The notes under the pieces are model-generated. The model made no database searches. It was not told where the DNA came from and saw nothing but the letters and a program-made list of their open reading frames with translations. The position numbers and the translations under genes were made by a program. Below are positions 1 through 10,720 of a DNA stretch of 64,000 nt, one piece after another (within the stretch, counting starts at the first letter, position 1; each line of letters opens with the position of its first letter). Source of the DNA: Pelobacter sp. GTDB taxonomy: Bacteria; Desulfobacterota; Desulfuromonadia; Geobacterales; Pseudopelobacteraceae. The stretch is from the NCBI GenBank assembly GCA_030824515.1, contig JAVBXN010000015.1, positions 62,001 to 126,000 on the forward strand. The letters are read 5' to 3'.

Positions 1-1110
1 GACAAGTACGAGGCCGAGTTGAAACGGGTCGAGCTGGAGGAGAGGTTGACCAGGATCGCCGCCAATCTGCCGGGCGCTATTTTCCAGCTTCAGCTGCGTC
101 CTGACGGCGTCTCCTGCCTGCCCTACGCCAGCAGCGGACTGGAGGAGCTTTACGGCGTGCTGCCCGGGGATGTCGTCCTGGAGACTTCCCGGCTGTTTGC
201 CGTGATCCATCCCGATGACTCGCCCCGGGTGAGCGCCACGATCCTGGAGTCCGCCCGCACCCTGACGGCATGGCACAGCGAACACCGGGTAATCCATCCC
301 GAACGGGGCCCAATCTGGGTGGAGGGGAGCGCCACGCCGGAACTAAAGCCTGACGGCAGTGTGCTGTTACATGGTTTCCTGGCCGAAATTACCGGGCGCA
401 AGCAGAAAGAGCGGGAGATAGAGAAAAAAAACAGCGAGCTGGAGCGTTTTACCTACACAGTCTCCCATGATTTGAAGAGTCCGCTGGTGACCATCAAAAC
501 CTTCATGGGATACCTGGAGGAAGATATCAGGTTCCGGAATGAGGACCGCATCCAACAGGACCTCGGATTCATGCACAATGCCGCCGACAAGATGTCGCAA
601 CTGCTCGATGAACTGCTGGAGTTGTCGCGTGTCGGCCGTCTCAGCAATCCTCCCGAGGAGGTTGCCTTCCGGGATCTGGCCCGGGAAGCGGTCAGCCTGG
701 ATGCGGGCAGGATCAGCGAACGGGGGGTGGCAGTGGAGATTGGTGATACAGCGCTTGTCCTGGTTGGTGACCGGTCGCGACTGGTCGAGATCTGGCAGAA
801 CCTGGTTGAAAATGCCTGCAAGTTCATGGGTGATCAGGAATACCCCCGCATCGAGATCGGAGTCGAAGGCAGTGGTCACGAGACGATCTTCTTCGTCAGG
901 GATAACGGTATCGGCATTGATCCGCGCTTTCACTCCAAGGTGTTCGGCCTGTTTGAAAAGCTGGAAGTGGGTGGCGACGGCACCGGACTTGGGCTGGCGC
1001 TGGTCAAACGGATCGTGGAACTGTATGATGGAACGATCCGGGTCGAATCGGACGGGACCGGTAAGGGCACCACGATTTTCTTTACCCTGCCGTCGGCAGT
1101 GAAACCTTGA
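1..1110 (+). CDS. PAS sensor histidine kinase, 5' end cut by window
   Basis: The reading frame is already open at base 1, so the gene starts upstream; the TTG at 19 is probably internal. Counting from that TTG, a PAS_3-like fold covers about residues 10-128. A HisKA dimerisation segment with phospho-accepting His in SHDLKSPLV follows at about 150. The HATPase domain has the N box NLVENACKFM, the G1 box DNGIGIDP and the G2 box [18 protein letters not shown]. This architecture with a HDLKSPL H-box is typical of phytochrome-like kinases paired with Rcp1-type receivers, and such a receiver is the next gene, 13 bases downstream. The input signal cannot be told from the sequence. Confidence 0.9.
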   Translation, partial: DKYEAELKRVELEERLTRIAANLPGAIFQLQLRPDGVSCLPYASSGLEELYGVLPGDVVLETSRLFAVIHPDDSPRVSATILESARTLTAWHSEHRVIHPERGPIWVEGSATPELKPDGSVLLHGFLAEITGRKQKEREIEKKNSELERFTYTVSHDLKSPLVTIKTFMGYLEEDIRFRNEDRIQQDLGFMHNAADKMSQLLDELLELSRVGRLSNPPEEVAFRDLAREAVSLDAGRISERGVAVEIGDTALVLVGDRSRLVEIWQNLVENACKFMGDQEYPRIEIGVEGSGHETIFFVRDNGIGIDPRFHSKVFGLFEKLEVGGDGTGLGLALVKRIVELYDGTIRVESDGTGKGTTIFFTLPSAVKP

Positions 1111-1123
1111 AAGGAGTCAACAT

Positions 1124-1573
1124 ATGCACGGCGAACCGATTACCATTTTGCTGGTGGAGGACGATCAGGCCCACGCCGAGATCGTGCGCAGGAATTTTGA
1201 AAAGTCCCGGATTGCCAACCGGCTGATCCATGTGTCCGACGGCCAGGCGGCACTGGACTACCTGTACGGTCGCGAGGCCTTCAGCGATCCGTTGCAGGCT
1301 CCACGGCCGGGATTGGTCCTGCTCGATCTGCGCCTGCCCAAGATCGATGGGCTGGAGGTTCTCAGGACCATCAAGGCCGATGCGTTACTGAGCCAGATCC
1401 CGGTGGTAATCCTGACAACCTCGGCGGCCGAGTCGGACGTTGCCCGGGCATACGACAGCCATGCCAACAGTTACCTGGTCAAACCGGTCGATTTCAGCCA
1501 GTTCATAGAGCTGATGGAAGTGCTCGGCTATTATTGGCTGGTTTGGAATCAGCATCCAAAATCCGAGGAGTGA
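1124..1573 (+). CDS. Rcp1-type single-domain response regulator
   Basis: This is a stand-alone receiver of 149 residues. The acidic pair lies in LLVEDDQAH, the phospho-acceptor Asp in LVLLDLRLPKIDG, the Thr in VVILTTS and the conserved Lys in YLVKPVDF. The insert around DYLYGREAFSDP before the phospho-Asp strand is the mark of the Rcp1/phytochrome-partner subfamily. A GGAG ribosome site precedes the ATG. With no output domain it probably relays phosphate or binds a partner. It sits between the kinase at 1-1110 and the hybrid kinase at 1585, so it is likely part of one operon and one phosphorelay. Confidence 0.9.
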   Translation: MHGEPITILLVEDDQAHAEIVRRNFEKSRIANRLIHVSDGQAALDYLYGREAFSDPLQAPRPGLVLLDLRLPKIDGLEVLRTIKADALLSQIPVVILTTSAAESDVARAYDSHANSYLVKPVDFSQFIELMEVLGYYWLVWNQHPKSEE

Positions 1574-1584
1574 AGGGGAAGCGG

Positions 1585-3508
1585 ATGGATACGGAACAGC
1601 TTGATATCCTGGTCGTGGAGGATGACGCCGCCCATGCGGAAGCCATTCGCCGGGCCTTCAGCGCGAACGGCGTCAATGTTGCGCTCACACTGGTAGCCAC
1701 GTTGAGGGAGTTTCGCGACAGGGCGGCGCGGAATCCGCCCGATATCGCCATCATGGATCTCAATCTGCCCGACGGCCGGGCCGTGGAGGTAATGACCTAC
1801 CCCCCTGAAAACGGGGCTTTCCCGATCCTGCTGATGACCAGCTACGGCAACGAACGTGTCGCGGTCGAAACGATCAAGTCCGGGGCCATCGACTACATCG
1901 TCAAGTCGCCCGAAACTTTCGCCAGCATGCCACGCACAGTGGAACGCGCCCTGCGGGAGTGGCGCCTGCTGGTTGACCGTAAACGGGCCGAACAGGAAAT
2001 CCGTGAGAGCGAGGCCAGGTTTCACACCCTCTCCAACCAGTTCAACGCTCTGCTGGATTCGCTGCCGGACCGCATTATTCTGCATGGACCCGACCAGCGC
2101 GTGATCTGGGCTAACCGGGCCGCTACCGCTGAGTTGACGGCTGATGAGGTCAGGTTGGGCGAAAGTCATTGTTATACACTCTGGCACAAGCAGAAAGTCC
2201 CCTGCGATACCTGTCCGGTGATGAAAAGCCTGCAATCCGGTGAACCTGGCATCGCGTTCGTTACCACCGTGGAAGGTAAAATCTGGGAACTGCGGGCCAT
2301 CCCGGTCAAGGAGAACGGGCTGGTTGTCAGCGTAATCGAGATTGCCCGGGATATTACCGAACATCGCAAACTGGAAGACCAGTTGCGCCAGGCCCAGAAG
2401 ATGGATGCGGTGGGGAGGCTTGCCGGCGGAGTAGCCCATGATTTCAACAATATGCTGAATGTAATGATGGGCTATTCCGAACTGGCTCTGAAGCGGGTGG
2501 AGTCCGATAAAAAAACCGGTTCATATCTGCATGGGGTGCTGGATGCCGGCCGGCGCTCGGCTGATCTGACCAGGCAGCTCCTGGCGTTCTCCCGTAATCA
2601 GGTGGTGGAGCCGCGTATACTGGATATCAATCAGAGGATTGCCGACCAGATGAATCTGCTCGGAAAATTGATCGGTGAGGATATCCGGGTCAGTTTTGTT
2701 CCCGGCTTCGATGTGGGGCAGATCATGATGGACCCATCCCAGGTTGATCAGATCCTGGCCAACCTGATGGTCAACGCCCGGGATGCGATTGATGGAACCG
2801 GCGATATTACCATCACTACCGCCAATATTGTCCTGGACGATGCCTATTGCCGGAATTATCCAGGCGCCACGCCGGGAGAGTATGTCCGCCTTGCCGTCAG
2901 CGATAACGGCTGCGGCATGGATGCGGCCACACTGGAACGGATTTTTGAACCGTTTTACACGACCAAGGATAAAGGCAAGGGTACCGGACTCGGCCTGGCA
3001 ACCATCTACGGGATCGTCAAGCAGAACAATGGAGAGATCCATGCCTCAAGCGCGCAGGGTAGCGGAACGACTTTCGTGATCCATCTGCCCCGCCTGAGTA
3101 TCGGGCAGGATAATGCTCCGGTTGAACCGGGCGGCGGTATCATGCGGGGGAGTGAAACCATCCTGCTGGTAGAGGATGACAAATCGAACCTGGAGATAAC
3201 CAGGCTGTTGCTGGAGGAGGGCGGATATACGGTGATTTCTACAACATCGCCGTTTGATGCCTGCGCGTTATACGAACAGCATGCCGCCGAGATCGCGCTG
3301 CTGCTGACTGATGTCATCATGCCGGAGCTGAACGGCAGGCAGTTGTACGAGAGGATCAGTGCCGTTACGCCGTGCCTGAAGGTGCTGTTCATGTCCGGTT
3401 ATACCGACGATGTTATCAGCCACCGGGGAATCATCTCCGAGGGGACCAATTTTATTCACAAACCATTTACCATAACTAAACTGGCCGAGAAGGTACGGGT
3501 GGTGCTGG

Positions 3509-3519
<11 letters not shown>
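1585..3519 (+). CDS. Hybrid histidine kinase: REC-PAS-HisKA-HATPase-REC
   Basis: An upstream in-frame ATG exists at 1534, but the ATG at 1585 has the ribosome site (GAAGGGGAAGCGG) and begins directly before the receiver, so I choose 1585 (644 residues). The order is an N-terminal receiver (LVVEDDAAH, phospho-Asp in [12 protein letters not shown], Lys in YIVKSPE), a PAS domain with a CDTCPV cysteine motif near residue 210, and HisKA with AHDFNNMLN. HATPase ([23 protein letters not shown]) and a C-terminal receiver ([29 protein letters not shown]) follow. Receivers at both ends suggest it both receives and passes on phosphate. It overlaps the next gene by 11 bases. Confidence 0.9.
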
Positions 3520-4738
<1,219 letters not shown>

Positions 4739-4806
4739 GAGCCGTTCAATTCCCCCGATAACGTGATAACATCCGGATTGCTGGTAAAAGTTCCTACGAG
4801 GCCTCC

Positions 4807-6120
4807 ATGACCACCATCAACGAAAATACCCCCAACTTGACCTTCGTGATCGGCGAGGAAAAACGGCTGTCCGAAATCATCGGCCGGGGCGAGATCGAAC
4901 CGCTGCTGCGCAGTGCCGTAAGAGCCGGAGTGGTGCGAGCCTTGCTCCTGGACGAGGATGGGTTGCCGCTCTGTTCCGCCGGGGATGAAGCGCCGTCGGG
5001 CGGCGTTTCTGAAATCAGGGGCAAGCTGCTGGTGGAGGGGGAGCCGAAGGGGATACTGGTGATGGTCTGCGGCAGCGGGAACCCGGAGCGCTCCGAGGCC
5101 ATGTCCATGCTGGTCCGCGACGCGATTCAGCTGATCATAACCAATAACCTGAAGCGGATGCTGACCACGGAACTGCATACCTCTGTGGTTCAGGAATCCT
5201 ATGAGCAGCTGCTGGAAACCAACAGCCGGCTGCGGGAGTCTGAATCCCGTTATCGCGATCTGTCCCTGTCCCTGGAACATAAGGTGGAACAGCGTACGGC
5301 CGAGCTGCAGCAGGCCTATGCCAGACTGCTCCAGCAGGAAAAACTGGCCGCGGTCGGCAGCCTGGCCGCCGGCATGGCCCATGAAATCAACAATCCCAAC
5401 GGGTTCATCCGCAGCAACCTGTCAAGTTTCAGGCGTTATTTTGAGCGTATGCATGAAATGCTCGATTATTACCAGCTGCTTATATCCGGCAATACCCCGC
5501 TCCATCAGCTGCAGCAGGATACAGAGCAGAAACGGCGTGATCTGAAGCTGAACTTTATTATCTCGGACACCCGCGAGCTTTTGAATCAGTCCATCGATGG
5601 GAGCGATCGCATCGCCCGCATCGTGTCCGACCTGAAGAGCTTCTCCCACGTGGACGAGACCGCCCGCTCGGATGCGGACCTGAATGTCGAACTTGAACGG
5701 ACTCTGTCGGTGCTCGCTCCACAGATCGGCCCCGGCTGTTCGTTAGTGCGCGAAATGCGGCCGTTGCCGCTGTTTGAATGCAACCCGGCGTTGATCTCCC
5801 AGGCATTTCTCGCCATCATCCAGAATTCGCTTCAATCCCGTCCGGAAGGGGTGCGGGTCAGGGTGGCCAGCCGGGTCGAGGGGGGCGAGATCGTGATCGA
5901 GATTGCCGATAACGGTTGCGGTATCCCGCAGCAGAACCTCTCGCGGGTCTTTGATCCTTTTTTTACCACCCGCGAGGTGGGGAGCGGCACCGGCATGGGC
6001 TTGACCGTGGCGCGCGAGATTGTCAGCGCCGCCGGCGGCGGCATCGCAATCGAATCGGGTGAAGGATTTGGAACCACGGTAACCATCAGGTTTCCGATCG
6101 CAAAAGAGAGGAATGTGTAG
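4807..6120 (+). CDS. Histidine kinase with GAF/PocR-like N-terminal sensor
   Basis: The product has 437 residues. Residues 1-125 form an alpha/beta sensor region without membrane segments, possibly GAF- or PocR-like; I cannot name the ligand. A coiled coil at about 138-180 (LEHKVEQRTAELQQAYARL) leads into HisKA with AHEINNPNGFIRSN, and then HATPase with IADNGCGIPQQN and GSGTGMGLTVAREIV. It is closely related to the kinase just upstream but has a sensor in place of a receiver. It is 68 bases after the preceding stop, and its own stop is 3 bases before the REC-PilB gene. Confidence 0.88.
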   Translation: MTTINENTPNLTFVIGEEKRLSEIIGRGEIEPLLRSAVRAGVVRALLLDEDGLPLCSAGDEAPSGGVSEIRGKLLVEGEPKGILVMVCGSGNPERSEAMSMLVRDAIQLIITNNLKRMLTTELHTSVVQESYEQLLETNSRLRESESRYRDLSLSLEHKVEQRTAELQQAYARLLQQEKLAAVGSLAAGMAHEINNPNGFIRSNLSSFRRYFERMHEMLDYYQLLISGNTPLHQLQQDTEQKRRDLKLNFIISDTRELLNQSIDGSDRIARIVSDLKSFSHVDETARSDADLNVELERTLSVLAPQIGPGCSLVREMRPLPLFECNPALISQAFLAIIQNSLQSRPEGVRVRVASRVEGGEIVIEIADNGCGIPQQNLSRVFDPFFTTREVGSGTGMGLTVAREIVSAAGGGIAIESGEGFGTTVTIRFPIAKERNV

Positions 6121-6123
6121 CGA

Positions 6124-8556
6124 ATGTCCAGGTATGCCGAACTTTTCAAAACCTTGGGGACACAGAAGATCTCCGGTGAGGTTTCCGGCGAAATTATCGA
6201 GCAGGATCTCTCTTTGCCGGCCGAGCGGGGGTTTACGCTGCTGTTCGTCGATGATGAGGAGAATGTGCTCAAAGCCCTCTACCGGATCTTCCACGAGGAA
6301 AACTACACCATTCTTACCGCCGATTCGGCCGCGAAAGCGTTGGAAATCCTCAAACGCCAACAGGTGCAGCTGATCATCAGCGACCATCGCATGCCCGGAA
6401 TGAGCGGTGCTGAACTGCTCAAGACAGTCCGTGAACAGTATCCCGAAACGATCCGCATCATGCTGACAGGTTACGCCGATGTCAATTCCATCATGGGGGC
6501 GGTCAAGGATGGCGCGGTCTACAAGTTCATCACCAAGCCCTGGAACGATGAGGACCTGCGCCTGACGGTATCGCTGGCGCTACAGCAGTACGTATTGCTG
6601 CACGAAAACCGGCGCCTGAAGGAACTGGCCCGTCAGCAGCAGAACAAGATCAGGAGCTTCACCGGGCTGTTCGAGCAGAACCGCGGCATGCTGGGGGATG
6701 TGCTGGTCAAGTCCGGTCTGATCGGTGTGCAGGAGCTGGACCTGGCACGTAAACAGGTGGATACCAACGAGTTTCTGGGCGATTTTTTCGTCAGGACCGG
6801 AATCCTGAGCGAAGCCCGGATAGTCGATGCACTCCAGAAACATCTGGGCGTCGAATTCATCGACCTGCGCGAGGTGACCATACCCCACAACCTGGCGCGC
6901 TGCCTGCCAAAGGAGTTGTGCGAAAAGAGCCGGCTGGTGCCGGTCAGGCTCGAAGGTAACAATCTGACCGTGGCAATGGCCGATCCGTCGGATATCGTCA
7001 CCTGCGATAACATCGGCCGGGTGACCGGAATGCGGGTGGTGCCGCTTCTGTCCGCTTCATCACAGATCGTCGAAAAGATAGCCCAGGTCTGGAGCTTGTC
7101 CCGTGAGCCGGGAGAGCAGGATCTGGATGACATGGATGACCTGGAACCGCTGGACGAGATCGACATCGTGCTGGACGAGGAGGAGAAGGAGGCCAGCGTC
7201 GAGGAGCTGATCGGCTCATCCAAGGTGCCACCGGTCATCCGCATCGTCAATGCGATCATCTCCGAGGCGATCCGCTATGGCGCCAGCGACATCCATATCG
7301 AGGCCAAAACCAAGTATTCGGTTATCCGCTTCCGCATTGACGGAATGCTGCATGCCAAGATCAGGATTCCGGCCGAGCTGCACCCGGCGGTGATCTCGCG
7401 GATCAAGATCCTGGCCAAGATGGATATTTCCGAACGGCGCCGGCCACAGGACGGCCGGATCACGGTCAAGGCCGGCATCCGCATAGTGGACATGCGCGTT
7501 TCCTCGCTTCCCACCATCAATGGCGAAAAAATCGTGATGCGCATTCTGGACAAGAGCGCTTCTATCAAGCGCTTGGACGAACTGGGAGTGCTGGAGGACG
7601 ATTATCGCAATATCACCATCATCAGCCGTAAACCGCAGGGGGTGATCATAGCCACCGGACCGACCGGCAGCGGCAAGACCACCATGCTCTATTCTTTGCT
7701 GGCGGCCATGATGAATCCCAGCAAGAACTTCGAGACCATCGAGGAGCCGGTGGAGTATTTCCTGGAGGAGGCCAACCAGGTTTCGATTCACGAGAAGATC
7801 GGGCTCTCGTTCGCACAGGTGTTGCGTGCCACCCTGCGTCAGGATCCGGACGTGATCCTGGTGGGAGAGGTGCGTGACTTCGAAACCGCCGACGTGGCCT
7901 TCAAGGCGGCCCTGACCGGCCACATGGTGTTGACCACGCTGCATACCAACAGTGCCGTGGCTTCGATTACCCGCCTGGTGGACATGGGCATAAAACCGTA
8001 TATCCTGGCCTCGGCGCTGGAGGGTGTGGTTGCCCAGCGGCTGGTGCGCAAGGTTTGCGTTGACTGCGCCGCCGCTATTGCTCCCGACGCTTCCCTGTTG
8101 GAACTGTTGCGCCTGCCGGCGGATTTTCTTGGAACCGAGCTGACCGCCGGCCGCGGGTGCCCGCAGTGCAACAACACTGGCTACCGTGGCAGGGTCGGCA
8201 TCTACGAGATGTTCGTGATGAATGACGATTTCCGTCAGTTGATCGGCTCCGACTACCGGGAGTCCGACCTGTTGAGTCTGGCCCGTGCCAATGGCATGCG
8301 CACCCTGCTGGAAGACGGTCTGGAAAAGGTGCGCAGGGGCTGGACCACGCTGGAAGAGGTGCTGCGGGCAGTCGGTCCGACGGTCAGGATGGAGCGCTGC
8401 TGTGAGGCCTGCGGCAGGAGCATCGACTCCAAGTTCCTGTTCTGTCCTCACTGCGGATCGTTTCGTCACAACTGCTGCAGGTCCTGCCGCATGCCGATGG
8501 AAGCCGGCTGGATTGTCTGCCCGTTCTGCGGCGAGTCGTTGTCAAGGAAAGAATGA
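6124..8556 (+). CDS. Response regulator fused to PilB/GspE-type ATPase and zinc ribbon
   Basis: This 810-residue protein has four parts. Residues 38-160 are an RpfG-like receiver (LLFVDDEENVL, phospho-Asp in LIISDHRMPGMSG, Lys in FITKPWND). Residues 180-325 form an MshEN/T2SSE N-terminal domain (MLGDVLVKSGLI). About 355-750 is a full PilB/GspE ATPase with Walker A GPTGSGKTT, Walker B ILVGEVRDFETAD, a His-box TTLHTN and the CVDC...GCPQCN tetracysteine. The last 50 residues carry a double zinc ribbon (CEAC, CPHC, CRSC, CPFC). PilB homologues normally lack both the receiver and the ribbon. There are no pilin or pilC genes alongside; the neighbours are all kinases and regulators. I infer phosphorylation-controlled ATPase activity, possibly in type IV pilus or secretion control. 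Confidence 0.88.
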   Translation: MSRYAELFKTLGTQKISGEVSGEIIEQDLSLPAERGFTLLFVDDEENVLKALYRIFHEENYTILTADSAAKALEILKRQQVQLIISDHRMPGMSGAELLKTVREQYPETIRIMLTGYADVNSIMGAVKDGAVYKFITKPWNDEDLRLTVSLALQQYVLLHENRRLKELARQQQNKIRSFTGLFEQNRGMLGDVLVKSGLIGVQELDLARKQVDTNEFLGDFFVRTGILSEARIVDALQKHLGVEFIDLREVTIPHNLARCLPKELCEKSRLVPVRLEGNNLTVAMADPSDIVTCDNIGRVTGMRVVPLLSASSQIVEKIAQVWSLSREPGEQDLDDMDDLEPLDEIDIVLDEEEKEASVEELIGSSKVPPVIRIVNAIISEAIRYGASDIHIEAKTKYSVIRFRIDGMLHAKIRIPAELHPAVISRIKILAKMDISERRRPQDGRITVKAGIRIVDMRVSSLPTINGEKIVMRILDKSASIKRLDELGVLEDDYRNITIISRKPQGVIIATGPTGSGKTTMLYSLLAAMMNPSKNFETIEEPVEYFLEEANQVSIHEKIGLSFAQVLRATLRQDPDVILVGEVRDFETADVAFKAALTGHMVLTTLHTNSAVASITRLVDMGIKPYILASALEGVVAQRLVRKVCVDCAAAIAPDASLLELLRLPADFLGTELTAGRGCPQCNNTGYRGRVGIYEMFVMNDDFRQLIGSDYRESDLLSLARANGMRTLLEDGLEKVRRGWTTLEEVLRAVGPTVRMERCCEACGRSIDSKFLFCPHCGSFRHNCCRSCRMPMEAGWIVCPFCGESLSRKE

Positions 8557-8606
8557 TCCGGTATTATGGCGTTCCTAATTTTTATGTCGAGAAATGGAGG
8601 ATTAGC

Positions 8607-9167
8607 ATGAACAGCACGATACTTCTGGTTGACGACGAACCTAATGTGATATCGGCCCTGACCCGTTCCCTGTTTGACGAACCATACGAGATCCTGTCGG
8701 AACTGAGCGGTGAGATGGCGCTGGAAATCCTGCGGAAGACCCCGGTCAAAGTGGTGGTCTCGGATGAGAAGATGGCCAAAATGTCCGGGTCGGAATTCCT
8801 CTCCCAGGTGCGGGAACTGTATCCGCATACGGTCAGGATCATGCTGACCGGTCACGCCACGCTGGATGCGGCGATGCGGGCGGTAAACGAGGGTGAGATC
8901 TACCGCTTCTTCAGCAAACCCTGGGATGACACCGTGCTCAGGTTTGCGATCCGCTCCGCGATCGAGAAGTTCGATCTGGAAGAGGAAAACCGCCGGCTGC
9001 TGGCGACTGTCAGGCAGCAGTCCCTTGAAATCAAGGTGCTGGAAAAGCGTTATCCCGGCATCACCAGGGTGGAAAAGGACGACCGGGGCGCCCTGCTGCT
9101 TCCTGATATTGCCGATGAAGAGCTGCTTGCCATGCTGACCGAGTGCGATTCCGAGGCGGTTTCTTGA
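8607..9167 (+). CDS. RpfG-like receiver protein with coiled-coil tail
   Basis: An in-frame ATG lies at 8553, but the start at 8607 has the ribosome site (TGGAGG) and begins MNSTILLVDDEPN, a normal receiver start. The 186 residues contain a receiver (phospho-Asp in VVVSDEKMAKMSGS, Lys in RFFSKPWDD) followed by a helical tail from about 125. The receiver is a close paralogue of the one at the N-terminus of the preceding REC-PilB fusion, but there is no HD-GYP or other output domain. It may compete for or share the phosphate source of that protein. Confidence 0.88.
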   Translation: MNSTILLVDDEPNVISALTRSLFDEPYEILSELSGEMALEILRKTPVKVVVSDEKMAKMSGSEFLSQVRELYPHTVRIMLTGHATLDAAMRAVNEGEIYRFFSKPWDDTVLRFAIRSAIEKFDLEEENRRLLATVRQQSLEIKVLEKRYPGITRVEKDDRGALLLPDIADEELLAMLTECDSEAVS

Positions 9168-9222
9168 TTTCAGTATCTCAGGCGGCTTGCCACAGTGGCA
9201 ATTGTCCGGCCGGAAGTTAACC

Positions 9223-9801
9223 ATGTTTCTCAGAATAATGCTTGCCTCACTGCTTATTGCCGCGCTGGTGTCGCCACCGGTCGTCTGTGCTGAAACTCCT
9301 CCGGTCAATCGACAGATCAGCCGCGACACCGCCCGTCCCGAAAGCGGTGTCTCATACCAGGTCGAGATCAGCATCGGCCGCAACCTGTTGACTCTCTATG
9401 AAATAACAGCCGCCGCGGAGCGGGTGCCGGTCGCCGAGTACAGCGTGGGCACCGCCGTGGCCGGGCTCAAAACCTATCCGCTCGGTCCCGGCAGGGTGAC
9501 CGGTATCTACTTCAATCCCTGGTGGTATCCCACTCCCTACTCCCGGCGGGTGTTTCGCGGCCGCGGCATAGAACTTCCATCTGCGGTACCTCCCGGACAC
9601 CCGTTGAACTACATGGGGCCGTTCAAGATCGCGCTTTCGCACAGCACCTGGAAAGGGGCGATCTACCGGATACACGGCAACAACAATCCCAAGCGGGTAG
9701 GGCGGCGGGTGACCGGGGGCTGTTTCGTGATGGATAACACGGACGGTCTGGCGCTGGCCCGCCGGATCAGGGTGGGAACGGTGGTTAACATCCTGCCCTG
9801 A
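9223..9801 (+). CDS. L,D-transpeptidase (YkuD family), exported
   Basis: The start at 9223 gives a clean signal peptide (MFLRIMLASLLIAALVSPPVVCAE), so I prefer it to the upstream ATG at 9187. The mature part (about 168 residues) carries the YkuD catalytic signature, with His in YRIHGNN and the nucleophile Cys in TGGCFVM. In this family the enzymes cross-link peptidoglycan or attach proteins to it in the periplasm. There is no LysM domain. It is followed 34 bases later by rlpA, another peptidoglycan protein. Confidence 0.85.
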   Translation: MFLRIMLASLLIAALVSPPVVCAETPPVNRQISRDTARPESGVSYQVEISIGRNLLTLYEITAAAERVPVAEYSVGTAVAGLKTYPLGPGRVTGIYFNPWWYPTPYSRRVFRGRGIELPSAVPPGHPLNYMGPFKIALSHSTWKGAIYRIHGNNNPKRVGRRVTGGCFVMDNTDGLALARRIRVGTVVNILP

Positions 9802-9835
9802 TTCCAATAAATCAGCTGATTTCGTTAAGGGGACC

Positions 9836-10582
9836 ATGTTCAAATTTATTTCGGCACTACTCGTAATCTGCCTGTTGGCTGCCTGCGGCGGCCACGACAA
9901 ACAGGCCTATCGAAGTGCTCCATCGGAGCCGGGCAAGGCGGGACAGAGGCCTTATACGATAAACGGCGAACGCTATGAACCGCTTTCCAGCCACGAAGGC
10001 TTCGTCCAGTCCGGCATTGCCAGCTGGTACGGCAGCGATTTCCACGGCAAGCCGACCAGCAACGGAGAAGTTTACGATATGCATGCGCTGACGGCGGCTC
10101 ACAAGACCCTGCCTCTAGGGGTCTACGTAAAGGTCCGGAACCGGGATAACGGCCGCGAAGCCGTGGTGCGGATCAATGACCGCGGACCGTTTGTTGCCGG
10201 CAGGATTATCGATCTGTCCTATTCGGCCGCCAAGGGTCTCGGCATTGTCGGCAGCGGCACGGCCCCGGTAAGGATAGAGGCGCTGGGATATCCGGACGGG
10301 ACGGTCAAGGGTGGAACAGCTTATCGAGCCCCGGCCAGTTATGACCGGGGCGCTTTTGGCATCCAGGTGGGCGCCTTCGGCAAGCTGGAAAATGCCCGCA
10401 GACTGGCGGACAGTGTAAAACAGCTTCATGGCGTCTCCTCGATCCGCGAGGCGTTTGTCAACGGCGTCCGTTATTACAGGGTCCGGGCCGGGAACTATGC
10501 CTCGCTGAAAGCGGCGGAAAAAGCACATGAACGTGCGACCGACAGGGTGATTGCGGAGGGATTCGTGGTGGCTCTGGACTGA
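9836..10582 (+). CDS. rlpA: RlpA-like septal lipoprotein, DPBB and SPOR domains
   Basis: The N-terminus is a lipoprotein signal with lipobox LLAACG (Cys 17). A double-psi beta-barrel follows at about 60-145 (GIASWYGSDFHGKPTSNGE, RINDRGPF). A C-terminal SPOR domain covers about 170-248 (FGIQVGAFGKLENARRLAD, YYRVRAGNY). RlpA proteins bind denuded glycan strands at the septum, and some cut them as lytic transglycosylases. The 248-residue length and both domains are normal for the family. It pairs with the L,D-transpeptidase upstream. Confidence 0.9.
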   Translation: MFKFISALLVICLLAACGGHDKQAYRSAPSEPGKAGQRPYTINGERYEPLSSHEGFVQSGIASWYGSDFHGKPTSNGEVYDMHALTAAHKTLPLGVYVKVRNRDNGREAVVRINDRGPFVAGRIIDLSYSAAKGLGIVGSGTAPVRIEALGYPDGTVKGGTAYRAPASYDRGAFGIQVGAFGKLENARRLADSVKQLHGVSSIREAFVNGVRYYRVRAGNYASLKAAEKAHERATDRVIAEGFVVALD

Positions 10583-10720
10583 ATGTGGATAATGCCTTGA
10601 ATTGATCCGGGGTGCGCTGTTGACATAATCACAATCATGCTCCATTGTGTGGAGCGATAGTGATGCTCCCTACGAGAACATCCAAACCATATCAGAACCG
10701 ACCTGAACAGAGAGGAATAC

